A program made the translations under genes and the position numbers. Below are positions 1 to 10,899 of a stretch of 64,000 nt of DNA, in pieces. Every line of letters starts with the position of its first letter. The stretch's first letter is position 1. The notes under the pieces were generated by a model. It searched no databases. It had not been told where the DNA came from and saw only the letters and a program-made list of their open reading frames with translations. Source of the stretch: Gnetum montanum (taxonomy: Eukaryota; Streptophyta; Gnetopsida; Gnetales; Gnetaceae); the NCBI GenBank assembly GCA_015680685.1, contig MNCI01023815.1, positions 530,992 through 594,991 on the forward strand, given 5' to 3'.

Positions 1-108
1 AGTGTTCCATTAAGGCGCATAAGCACTTGGTCCTTGGAGTTCAACCGGATCATGCATGAAATGCTCATATTCGTATGGTTGAGTGTAGGGGTACCTTGCC
101 ACTCATCA
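1..108 (+). repeat. 3' end of a plus-strand LTR (D-type), truncated by window start
   Basis: The reverse complement of this stretch matches the start of the LTR at 42340: TGATGAGTGGCAAGGTACCC, then the same words including the segment about accaagtgcttatgcg that is specific to the D-type LTR. It ends in CCACTCATCA at 108, the family terminus. No primer-binding site follows, and the next bases are Copia coding sequence, so this is a 3' LTR or solo LTR of a plus-strand element that inserted into the Copia fragment. The predicted 5-bp target duplication is GTCTT (109-113); its partner lies outside the window. Confidence 0.8.
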
Positions 109-310
109 GTCTTCTTGTCCTTTGATAACATAGCCTTCAAGTTGGTAGATATAAGCTTCCTCTTTAATGTTTTCATTTAAGAATGCTAAGTTTACATCCA
201 TTTGGTGGAGTTTGAGATCATGATGAGCTACTATGGAAAGAATGATCTTGAAATGTGCCAAAGACATTGTTATATCTTATTTAACTTTTACTAGAGTATG
301 GCCTCGGGTT
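109..310 (-). pseudogene. Ty1/Copia reverse transcriptase fragment
   Basis: Read on the minus strand this stretch gives a recognisable Copia RT core: a segment like HFKIILSIVAHHD, then LHQMDVNLAFLNEN (the family box is HQMDVKTAFLNG), then EEAYIYQLEGYV and KGQED. In an intact Copia element this is the palm region of RT in the Pol polyprotein. Only about 65 codons are readable. The upstream part is broken by stops and the downstream part is cut by the LTR that ends at 108. This is the only Copia-type coding sequence seen; the rest of the window is Ty3/gypsy. Confidence 0.8.
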
Positions 311-3228
311 ATGCATGGTCACATGTCTTTACCAAAGTGTATACTCTTCATAATTAATAGCTGTGAAGATATATTGAAAATTGAAACTAAAATTTTATTA
401 TGTTTGTAGATACTTTGGATCTATTAAGCAGTAAAAATGTACACACTATGAGTTTTGAAATGTTATTATTGTGCAGTGTTATTCATTTTTGTACTAACTT
501 TTCTTCCTCTTCACTTATCATTTTGAATTTAGGTACACATATCTTTGAACCAGCTATTGTCCCTAATCATTAGTTATTAGTTTTGGCTTTAGCTTTTCGC
601 ATAACTCAGAATTGATGTAGAAACTAATGAGCTACATCATTTTCTATGTCATTTTCTAAGACACCCTATTCTCAACATCTAACAAGTCTCCAACATCAAC
701 ATTTGATATCCTAGTCATCATAACATCATTTTAGCATTGATTCAAGCATTAAATAATCATTTCAAAATCATTTTGGTGATTTCTTTAGCACCGATATAGA
801 AAATAGCAAACAGTCTTATTATTCCTTTTATTTTCTATGTTTTCATCATTTTCCTTGTAAAATTAACATGGAAAGGGATGGAAAACGTTATTTCCTTCTA
901 GGAGGGGGTATTAATGCTTTTTTAGTTAACTTCTAACAAATGACAATTATGCGGTGCTTATGTTTTGGTGATATCATACATCATCCATGGCACCCCAAGG
1001 TACACATATTATTCATTGTTTTGAAAAATTGAAAACCTAAACTTATTTGTAGAACATAGCATAGATTCATAAACTCCAATCATTGAAAACCAAAGGAAAA
1101 TATTTTACCAAAAAAGTAGACTCCAAAGAACTCAACTTGAATAACTTGCAACAAAACTTAGCATATATTAAATTATATTTGAAGCATGATCTCATGAAAA
1201 TGTATCTAGCTTATTTTATTGTAACAACACCTCCCAACTTTAGAGGTAAAGGTACAAAATCACTAACATAGATGTAGAGGTTGAAGTTTAAATGTGAATA
1301 GGGTAGTGAAAAGAATGCATATCAACAAATGTAAAATAGAGAAAAGTAGGGAGAAAATGAAAAATTATAGATAACTAAAATTGTTTAAAACAACATTTTT
1401 TTGCTCCTAGATTATGTATACAATTGTTTATTTCATAGCTTTTGTTTTTTGATTTAGTTTTAGTCATTTTTATTCTTTTTATAAAAAACTTATTTGAATT
1501 TGAATCACCCTAGTCAACTCTGTTCATAATAAAATATGTACCTATGACAATGACGATTAATTGCTTACTCAAAAACCATTGTTGAACACGAAAAGGCAAT
1601 TCTTATATGAGTTGAAAGACAAGACCCTTATGAAAAGATAAGATAAAAAGGAAAAAATTTAAGTTATTGAATATTTAAAATAATAAAATAACTATGGCTT
1701 AGAATAATGAATCATGTATGGATTATTCACCCTAAGATGATAGATGGAAAAGTATGGAGCAAAGTTTCTAAAATGATTTGTTAGAAGTTCATTGATAAAG
1801 AATTAAAATCCTTTTCTAGAAGAAGTAAATAACATCTTCTGGAATCAATGGCTTGTATCATTTTTTACATCCTTTGTTATTTTTTATCCATTATGCTTTG
1901 AATTAATGTAGAAATAGATGGCCTACATTAATTCTAGTGTCATTTCATGATTGTCAAACAAAGTTGAAATAAATGATAAAAGAAATTAACCATCACATTA
2001 TTTTTTCTTGTCATTTCCTATTTCAAAATTAGTTTTTGTAATCAATTCCTAAAATTGCTTACATAATCCCACTAATTTCTCCATCCTACCACTTTAAATT
2101 GTTAGGATTTCTTAAGAAGGTTGGATTTCTTAGTGTTATAAATTTAGCACTTATTAGGATTTCTTAGGAAGGTTGGATCCTTTCATTTCTTTGAAATCTT
2201 TTTGGGGCAATTAGAGCATTATATTTAGTGAGTTTATCATTTTCTAATGATTGGTACTTTGTAGTAACAACGGTCTCATCTTTTTCATGTTTAGCAAAAT
2301 ACGACATCTTCATCAATCATCATTAGCCAAGGGGCTAGAAGAAAGGCTATAGTAAAGACGTGCAAATTTTTAATGCATACTTTGTCATCATCAGTTTCTA
2401 CACATTAGTCACATCTCTCCAAGTCCTTCTACTTAGCATATATTATTTTTGCAAACATTCTATTTTTATGAGTCTTTATTTCTATAAAACCATTATTATT
2501 CCTATTAGTCGTAGAAAAAGATTTTTGTTTATTTATTGTATCTCAATTTGGAGAAATAAAATTATGGGTTTTTCTCTTAATTTTATTTTTGGATTTTAAC
2601 TACCTCATATTCTCGTGTTTTAATTTTCTTGTCATTGATCTCCATAGCCACTATCTCCAATTATGTTAGTCTTTAGTTAACTATATCATTTATCTACATC
2701 AAACGTTAAAATTATTATCATCATTCAATCTACATCAAGTTCTTGTTCACATAGTTTATCAATTTATCATTAGCACATCATCATTTCTATATACTTAACA
2801 TTCTGTCTGGTCATTTTATTTTGTAATTTTGTCTCATCATTTTATCTTGTCATTTTACTTTGTTTGGTTGTTTTATTTCATCAATTTATCTATCATTTTT
2901 TCAACTTCTAATTATTATTAATTATCCTCATTTCTATAGTTCTATCATTGATTCATCATCATATCATTGTTTCTAGAGTCCTTATTTGATTTGAAGGTTC
3001 ACCTTAGATTCCTTGTGACCGCCAATAGTGATTTATTACTAGCTAGTATCTCTCTCTTTTTGTTTATCGAAATATGTTATTTCGTGTGACTTATTGTATG
3101 AGGATCAAAAATTCTCACTTCAACATTTGTGACATTTGAAACAACCCACCAAAATTATAAATTTAATATCACACTTATTTTTAATGTGCTCAAATATAAG
3201 ATATTTTTAAAAAGGTGGTGTTCATCTT
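311..3228. other. AT-rich stretch without recognisable gene
   Basis: No ORF above about 80 codons and no motif I recognise. Two short segments (608-658 and 1898-1948) resemble each other at roughly three quarters of positions, and each carries the same inverted pair ATGTAG...CTACAT with an 11-base loop. They may be remnants of one repeat. The stretch may include the rest of the Copia element. It ends at the target duplication of element B. Confidence 0.5.
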
Positions 3229-4136
3229 TGATGAGTAGTGGAGTAGTCCAACACCCAACCATACAAGTTATGAGTGTTCACACATAGCCCAGTTGAACTT
3301 TGTGGACAAGGCAATGTAATTATGCTTGTAATTGGTTAGAGTTTGTAATCGTTGTCTTCCCACGTGAGTTAGTAAAATTGATGTGTATGGTTTAACTCAT
3401 GGAGAGGCATATGATAATGATGTTGTGTTGGCCATAATTCACCTATAAAACATAAGGTAAGAGTAAACGTTGCTAATTCTAAGTAACAGTAAAAAAATCT
3501 AATCTATCCTATGCAATGAGAAGATGGTCTTGACCTTTTGTTCACACCTTGGACTTCATGCAACTACTATTGGGATTACCAAGTACCACACTACTAGGTG
3601 TACCAAGTGATAGTACTACTGGATTACCAAGTAGTTGCACTTAAGTATTCCAGATTAGTCATACTCATTCCGCTTAACAACAAGAATAGTAAAGTGCATA
3701 GAAAGTAAATTAGTAACTAATGAAAATAGTAAACATTAAGCTAAGTGAAAATAATACAATTATTCTAAGTGTAAGCAATAAAGACTAAGTGGTGTTGCAA
3801 TGATGTAGAGTAATCTTGATCTTTATTTCTGTGCATGAAACATGTCCAAGTACATTCCACTCAAATAAAGACTTCATTCAATTATTAAACATCACATTGT
3901 GGGTATACACTCCTTAGTGATAATTGCTAAAATTAAGAAAAAAAACTAACAAAATTTTGCTAAGTGTGAAATGAAACTATGTGTGGATGTTGCACCTAAG
4001 TGTTATATTTATAGGCTTGCACATGTTTGTAATATCAGATGCGACATTGTAGCTTGTGCCCTGATATTAGGGATTTGATAGTGCAGCTTCAATATTGGAT
4101 ACATGATATCATAGCTGAGAAAAATTCAATTTATCA
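3229..4136 (-). repeat. 3' LTR of element B
   Basis: Starts TGATGAGTAG and ends TTTATCA on the plus strand, and aligns throughout with 24237-25129. On the minus strand it has, in order, a degenerate GATATC-rich array (about 4037-4118), a TATA box (CTATAAATATA, 4003-4013), three GGATTACCAAG-like words around 3570-3640 and the TGATGAG terminus. A pyrimidine run lies just outside at 4137, as expected for a minus-strand polypurine tract. Confidence 0.9.
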
Positions 4137-4154
4137 TACCCCCACGACTGATTG
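4137..4154 (-). promoter_or_regulatory. Polypurine tract of element B
   Basis: Plus strand tacccccacgactgattg, so the minus strand reads AGTCGTGGGGGTA directly before the 3' LTR. This is the plus-strand-DNA priming site expected at that position. The same motif abuts the 3' LTR of elements A, C and D. Confidence 0.75.
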
Positions 4155-4339
4155 AAAACTTATCCTTGAGTTAAAACAAAATGAGGATACAGTTCCTTAC
4201 AAAATTGGGAGGTAGATTCGTATGATATTGACTGTTATATACATGTCTCTCTAATGTTGCAGTGGAGTTTACGAAAATAACACGACTCATGATATAACAA
4301 CTTTACAAAAAGAACAAAATTTGGTAAAGCTGGATGTAG

Positions 4340-7100
4340 CCTTATGTTGTTCTAGGTGGCAATGGCTCTTCCATTGGTTGCTTTCCCTTATCATTAGGCT
4401 TCTGAAATCTATCCTGGTTTAGAAGCACTTGAAGTTTTTCTTCTTCTGTTATGGGATTGTGAACTATCCATGTTGATGAACTAATGCTTGATGGAATCAA
4501 CATGTCCCATGGACATGGAAGCTACGAAAACATTTGATTTGCTTTGACATACCAAGCTGCAAATTGCCTTCTCTCTTCTTTGAATGATTTGGCCTTCTCT
4601 TGAAGTTCATGATAATTTGATAATCTTTTGGCTAGGTTTGCTACTACATCTTTTTTCCCATGGTAACCAACCTTTACTGTTTCCAGTTTAGAGTTTGCGA
4701 CTTGAAGTTTCTATAGGGCATCTTTACAATATGCAAACTCTTTCTCATATAATGCATAGGTAGCTGCTACTTGTTGTTCTAATTTATTTCTAGGCCTACC
4801 TACTGTCAACATGGCTAAGTTAGCATAACGAAGGTTGGCTAACCCCATGTACTCTTTCAGATCCTCAATCTACAGGTCTTTGTTCTTTACTTTTGCTTAG
4901 TGGACATGGGCATAAATATTCATAATGGGTTGCTAGTCAGGATTTTGTGCTGATATGGAGCTAATTCTAGCCTTTGCCATTTGGATTTCTTTTTATTTAT
5001 CTATTTGTACATTCCCACTTGGTCATGGAAGTGTTCCTCGAGCCTCTCATGTTTCTTTGCCTTGTTTTTCCATGCATTGATTTTTTTCTAATGGCATGTA
5101 CCTCCTTCATAGAGAGGATTCTATTTTCTCTTGTGAGGTGGCTCATGTCCTAGTTGACCCTCCCCAGTTATTCCCTTAACTGGTGGATACTTTCTTTTAA
5201 GATTTTTTTCTATTTTTCCACTGTGGTAAACCTCATGTTGTCAGTAGCAAGTTGTTTATTCTTCTCTTGTACTGTGGTAAGTGCCTTCACAAGTGCGTAC
5301 ATTTGTGCTTAAGCTAGAAAGGTATTCCATATCGCTTTCTCCTTGCCATCTACCAATTTTTTATTTTACTTAATTTGTCTACTTATCTACTTTGTTTTGA
5401 ATTGCTTGATTTGGTTAAGTGCAACAAATTATGTGGGATCTCTCCTTTTAGCTCTCAAGGTTATGAGCTCTTCTTATAGTTTTATAACTTTTGCTCTACA
5501 TTCTCTACCTTGTTCTTTGTCATGATCAATTTTTATTTGGTAGCTATGAGTTCAGATGGTGCTGTAGTGACATCATTGGGGGATGTTGAATAGTTTTATC
5601 ATGACTTGCCCAATCTATAGTAGTCTATCGGGCACATCCTCATGATCAGTAGTAGTCATTGAGGTTCCAACTAACATCTGGGCATCTTTGGCTCTAATTA
5701 GATTTGTCGATGACATAACAAGTACATTGAAAGATTTTTTGATATGATTTATGATCACCTCTGCTACTCCTGCTGCATTCTATTGTTGCATTACCACAAC
5801 TGTGGCTCATTCTCCAATCTCTAGCACCACTTGGAATGATCATTGATCCTTTCCTCTTGGAATTATAGTTTTAGAACTCTTTGTTGTGATCATTGATCCT
5901 TTCCTCTTAACTATAATGAAATCTGTCCACTTGTTGGATTAGCTAAAATTGTGGATCTGATGGTGCTATCAATAACTTTGTACAGATTGGCCTCTTCCCT
6001 CATTTCCTAGCTAATTGTTTTTACAATCTGTTGTAGATGGCTCATCCATGGTCTATAATCTTATAGCGGTGGTGATGGAACTTGTTGTTCCTGTTGTTGT
6101 TGTTGTTGCTCTTGGCTATTGGGCATTGCTTATTATTTTTGTTACACTTGTTCCTATTCTTGCTCTTGCTGTTCACCATGGTCTTTCCTTGGTGGAGCTG
6201 GTTTAAGAAACTTAGCATATGAAGCATTTTGAGCTCTCTTGGGAATGTCATTAGTGTATTCTAGGATTTTGGCTTACTTGCATAGCTTCCTGATAAGGCA
6301 AGGGAATGGAAGTACTGGCTTCCCTACCTTCTTTTCTTCAAATTTCCTTTGGATTTCCATTAAGTATAGTTGTGCGAGGTTGGAATTGTATTTGCACATC
6401 AAAATTGCACTACCTCTAGCTGCATAAGTTGATAGTTGATTGAGTCTTTTTTTTTGGGAATAGGTGATGAGTGCTAATTTTAAAGTATATTCTCTCCTCT
6501 AGGGTAAGCATATGTAGCCTTTGTCTTCTTTACCATAAGCCTATTTTAGCCATAACTTTCTAGTTTTAGGATCAAATTGAGTGGATAGATGTGCTACCTG
6601 TGTCCCATTGTGTGGTATGTTTAGAGCTTCTGCAATTACTTTGATTAAGAATGACACCAAGGTTCCTCCAATGTTGACAATAGTACCCTATTCTTTGTTG
6701 TGGAAAAACTTGTAAGTCTCTCCAAGGTACCATTCACCATTTTGTAATAGGATTGGCCATAGTGATGATGCTTGGAGTTGCATCTATACCGATTTAGGAA
6801 CAAATTCCATAAATGGGCCAAAGTTCATTTTCACAATCATTGTGGTTAGGATGGATCTTTCTTGAATTGTTTGGAGGTAGTCCTATGACAATGTGAGGTT
6901 TTGTTCTTTGACTTGTGGTTTATCTGCCTCTCCTTGGCCCAATTGTCCTATAGCAGGAGTGTCTCAAAGAGTGCTAAATGATTGTGCTTCCTGCTCCTCA
7001 TGTTCTAGTTCTTGGCCTCCATTTTGACCTCTACCTTGGCCTCTTGATCTCTTACTTGCTCCTTGGGAAGGTCCTCCTTATGCTCCTCCTCTTCTTGGGA
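4340..7100 (-). pseudogene. Accessory (env-position) ORF of element B, coiled-coil protein
   Basis: Colinear with the accessory ORF of element A (10900-13690) and lying between integrase and the 3' LTR, where Athila elements carry their extra ORF. Readable minus-strand pieces include LNIPHNGTQVAHL, AYGKEDK, TYAARGSAILM and ASYAKFLKPAPPRK, followed by charged, probably coiled-coil sequence to about 4340. The first part resembles the putative plant transposon protein domain (PF20167-like, judged from memory of the motif pattern). I see no convincing membrane segment or signal peptide, so a true envelope role is not supported. Numerous stops and frameshifts; hydrophobic plus-strand ORFs here (for example 6015-6206) are shadows. 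Confidence 0.65.
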
Positions 7101-7635
7101 CCATCTACAATCATTAAGAAATTAGAAGTACTAAGGTTTTCCCATGTATTCTTAATGGGTTCATACCTTACTGAAACCCTTAGTTTCGTTAAGTTAGTTA
7201 CTAAGATTGTTGAGTTAGAAATATTTTCAAAAAGTTACTCCATAGGTGTTAATCTCTTGATAACCCTTCACAATTGCTCATTTTGTCCCTATGTATGATG
7301 GTTATTGGTCTTTAAGAACATTAATTGAGTGTTTTAACTTTAGTATGTTTGATTATTCTTTAAAAATTCCAACTATTTCTTCATACTTAACCTTAAAATA
7401 CCTTCCAAGCATTAGAATTTTTCAAAACATTGGCTTAGATTTTCCTCACCAGCACCTCCCACAACTAACTTGAGCATTTCATGATCAAATAGGTTTGAAA
7501 AGCACAAAAATCAGAGTGATATCAATCAAGTTATGTCTTGGGATAGCTAGGAGGTCAAAGCTAAGATTGGAAAAGAAAATTAAAAAAATATCCCTTGTTG
7601 CAAATGAAAAATGGTGAAATTTCAGCTAAGTCTTC

Positions 7636-7740
7636 ATGGTATATATAGTTTTTGAGGACTCGATATCAGGGATCCAACATCGGGGATTTGATATCGGTGT
7701 GGACTTAATATCGGTGACCCAATATCATAGCCCAAGAAAA
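7636..7740 (-). promoter_or_regulatory. Internal promoter-like module upstream of accessory ORF (element B)
   Basis: On the minus strand a run of degenerate GATATC/GATATTGG words (about 7665-7730) is followed by CTATATATACCATG (about 7636-7650). The order array-then-TATA and the distance match the LTR of the same element and the module at 14163-14220 in element A. It lies about 0.5 kb upstream of the accessory ORF. Promoter activity is inferred. Confidence 0.55.
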
Positions 7741-9190
7741 TTCATTTTTCAGAAGGGTTTGATGGAAAAAATTAATTCTTTTGAAGGTTTAGAAGGTTTT
7801 AAGGTTTCTCAGAGGGTTTTGATGATGAAAATATGCTTATTTTTATCAAAAAATTTGTTATTGGAAGTTCATAGAGAAGAAATGCCGGACTATGAAAGTT
7901 CATAAGTTGGGTAAAAAGGGTAATGAATTCATATGTTTGGGATGGATAGTGTAAATGATATGGGATGTATTTATTGATGTTTGAAAGGATTAAGATGATG
8001 TGAAATTGCTTGGCAGGTATAAGAAACAACAGTTATACAAGAGGATCCTCCCCAACACAGGCTCCAGCTCTTAATGTCCTTGTATAACTATGTCTAGAAG
8101 TGTCCTTAGGCACTTAATAAGTTGAATGTGATGCATGCCTATTTAGCAAAACACACATGTTAGTACCACCAAATTGGAAAAATAACTCTATGTTACTGAA
8201 AATCATAAGTTATGATTACTCAAATAGTGAGATTAGATGGACTTAGAAGGGTTTGTAGAATCGGGATGTGAGGTGTATTACCATAGGCATAATGAATTCT
8301 TGTGTTTTATTAATGGTTAAACCAATTACTAGCCTTTCTGTCCAAGATTCAAACCAAGTCCAGACCACATTCCAATGACATCACATTGTTTTATCTATTG
8401 GAATTACAATTGTGAGACTATCAATGTTGCAAGAAGTATTGTCACTTGGCATATTGTCCAAGGGAGGAGTTTTATTCATTGCACTTATTATTTTTCTTAT
8501 ATTTCTAAGAAGCTACCTATCTTTAGGTAGGGGTAACATGTCTTTCCAATGGGACCCCTAGAAATTCATTTTGTGCTTTTTTATTTTTATTTGTATCAAT
8601 CCTTTTAAGGTAGGACTTATTTTACTCTTACTCTCATTTTTTGTTATATCTACAAGGATGTAATAAATCCTTAGCAATATAATAGAACTCATAATAATAA
8701 TCCAAAAAGAATCCACAAATCCCCTGATGTCACACCCTTTACATTCCCTCTTGGTTCTTCACTTTTCTATCTAGGCATGATAATTACAAGTTTATTCTTA
8801 GTTGTATGATGGGAAAGAATATCATTATGGCCATGGTAAAAACCTCTTATTAATGGAATGGATGGATGGATGATGTGGGCTCACTGTTTAAAAAATTAGT
8901 CTCTTATGACTTGATAACATAGAGAAATCTTCACCTTATTGGACTACATCTTGTCTTTATTTAATGTGTGTTATTAGTATTCAAAATTATTTACAAAGGG
9001 TTTAAAACAAAGTATAAAAGAAATGAAAAGATAGTAAGAATTGTGAAAAAGTGTAAAAAATGAAAAATATTAAAACAATTAAAAAATGTAAAAAATGTCA
9101 AAAATTTAAGAAATGAAAAGTATTAAAGAATAGAAAAATATTAAAGAATGTGAAAAAATGAAAGAAAAGGAAAAATTCAGTAAGGTACCT
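7741..9190 (-). other. Conserved non-coding block of element B
   Basis: No coding potential. Shared words place it opposite 14230-15600 (A), 27460-28790 (C) and 43850-45180 (D), for example ggatcctccccaacacagg (8043) against gggtcctccccaaagcaag (A), and the segment about ccaagtccagaccacattcc. It ends, next to the integrase stop, in an A-rich tract (about 8995-9180) that is pyrimidine-rich on the coding strand. Confidence 0.6.
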
Positions 9191-9194
9191 ATGG

Positions 9195-9850
9195 TTTTAG
9201 ATAGACACCCCATGACTATTATGAAGATCAGGTAATTGGAAAATAGAACAAGTGGATAGGTTGGGTAGACTCCTTTGAATGTTCATAATATGGTTTGACT
9301 TGTTTGATATTAACAAGGATAAGCTTATGTGGATTGGATGGGTGATGGATATGTAAGGTACTAGATGGATAAGTGGTGTGCACAATGTATGATCCCTCCC
9401 AAAGTGTATGAAATTTAGCTTTTTGGGGTAAATGACTAGGATTATAATAAAGGACCATGTTACTTGGTTGTATGGTTATGTTTCTTAACTGTGAATCATG
9501 CCTAAATTTGGAGTACTATTTATGAACTTCACTACCCATAAGCACTATTAGTTGATTCTCATTTGAAAGATTCAAATTCATTAGACATTCTTTTTAGCCT
9601 AAACTCAAATCAAGGTCAAGTTCAATGAAAGTAGCTAAAGTGCAAAGCTTTGCCTGGATTGGAAGCATTAGCAACTTGCCATAGACTAACTCATATGGGG
9701 TGTATACGATAGGTAGTTTCAATGATGTCCTATAGACCCAGAGAGCAGTGTTGAATTTTGTACTCCATTCTCATCTAAATCTACCAACCATCCTAGTGAG
9801 TATTCTAGTAATTTCAACATTAATAACTTCAACTTGACCATTTTCTTGGG
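9195..9850 (-). pseudogene. pol: Integrase C-terminal half of element B
   Basis: Continuation of the integrase that is broken at 18606 by element A. Minus-strand translation gives an ENGQVEV-like remnant at the junction, a piece like YRIHPI*VSLWQVANA (the family's Y-x-L-V-Y-G-K box) and the C-terminal KFHTLWEGSYIVHTTYPS followed by IKQVKPYYEH. The same ending is much better preserved in element D (45183-45578: FQTLWEGPYIIYTT, MQQTKPFHE). Several frameshifts and stops. The upstream half is at 18606-19260. Confidence 0.75.
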
Positions 9851-9855
9851 GATGG
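9851..9855. repeat. Target site duplication of element A, left copy (GATGG)
   Basis: GATGG directly precedes the LTR start TGATGAGTG at 9856. The identical pentamer follows the other LTR at 18601-18605. Removing element A and one copy restores the integrase word order of element B. Confidence 0.9.
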
Positions 9856-10701
9856 TGATGAGTGACGAGGTACCCCTACACTCAACTATATGAAAATGAG
9901 CATTTCACGTGCGATTCGGTCGAACTCCACAGACGGACTAGTTGTGGTATCTAAATAGTTATTCTTAGGTCGTAGTTCACTGTCTTCCCATCTGGACTAG
10001 TGTTAACTTTGTCACGTATGTTTTAGTCTAGGGTGAGGCGTATGATGTGTTCCTATACTAACACTACTCCTGGATATAATGGGAAATAATATTAACTAAG
10101 CTAAGAAAGAGAGGGTGAGAGAGAATCTAAGCTAGCCTAAGTGCGATGAGCATCCATTCCTCAATCATCTGTACACATCTTGGACCTCGTGCACAACTAC
10201 CACTAGGATTACCAAGCACAAATCCTAGGTATGCTACTGGGTTACCAAGTAGTCACACTTAAATGCTTGTGATCAAGTTGTACTCATTCCATGTTTAACA
10301 GGAGTTTAGGGTGAAGAGATATTAACTAAGAAAGTAGTAAATAACAATAAAATAAATAATTAAGCTATGTGGATGCTGCAATGATGAAGTAATCTTGATC
10401 TTTATTGCCGGTCATGTGTGTGTCCAAGTACATCACACTCGAATAAGAATGTTGTACAATTACAATCACCACACTGTGGACATGCACTAGGAGAAAAGGG
10501 TTGAGAGAAAAGCTAACAAAGAGACTCTACAAAACTACTTAACTTAACTAGAAACTTAAAAGCTCTTCACTAACTTTACCTACTTCTTATTTATAGATGA
10601 GGAAGCAGGCTACGATATCACGTACATGATATTGCATCTGCGATATCGCGTACATGATATCATGGGTGCGATATTGTAGCCAACAAATTTATGACTCATC
10701 A
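9856..10701 (-). repeat. 3' LTR of element A
   Basis: Plus strand begins TGATGAGTGACGAGG and ends ATGACTCATCA, giving 8-bp terminal inverted repeats (TGATGAGT/ACTCATCA). On the minus strand: GATATCGCGTAC-type palindromes (10612-10678), TATA box CTATAAATAA (10587-10596), then the hairpin word CTACTGGGTTACCAAGTAG (about 10231-10249). Confidence 0.92.
10587..10596 (-). promoter_or_regulatory. LTR TATA box of element A
   Basis: Minus-strand CTATAAATAA, the expected core promoter of the LTR, a short distance downstream of the GATATC array. The equivalent box is at 18467-18476 in the 5' LTR. The same spacing is seen in C (26853-26862), D (43091-43100) and B (4003-4013). Confidence 0.7.
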
Positions 10702-10719
10702 TACCCCCATGACTAAATG
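10702..10719 (-). promoter_or_regulatory. Polypurine tract of element A
   Basis: The plus strand reads tacccccatgactaaatg directly outside the 3' LTR, so the coding strand has AGTCATGGGGGTA before TGATGAGT. Same position and wording as in B, C and D. Confidence 0.75.
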
Positions 10720-10899
10720 AAAACTCATCGTCAAGTTAAAGTGAGAACAAGCTCCATTGATTACACAGTGGATAGGTATGGGATTATTGATCGGTGAGAA
10801 TGGGTTCATGCCATAGTCTGGAATCAAAAGAAAATTGAGACATAACACAGAGAATGCAAAAGAAAATCCTACAGCTACAAAATTGGTGGAACTCATGTA

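Noticed and set aside
4340-7100. Annotating the accessory ORF as a retroviral-type envelope gene
   Set aside because: It occupies the env position of Athila elements, but I see no signal peptide, fusion-like segment or C-terminal membrane anchor; the content is coiled-coil.
5343-7473. Hydrophobic plus-strand ORFs (for example 6015-6206, 6978-7298) that look like small membrane proteins
   Set aside because: They lie antisense to the accessory ORF of element B, have no homologous open frame at the matching place in element A, and come from reverse-complement low-complexity codons.
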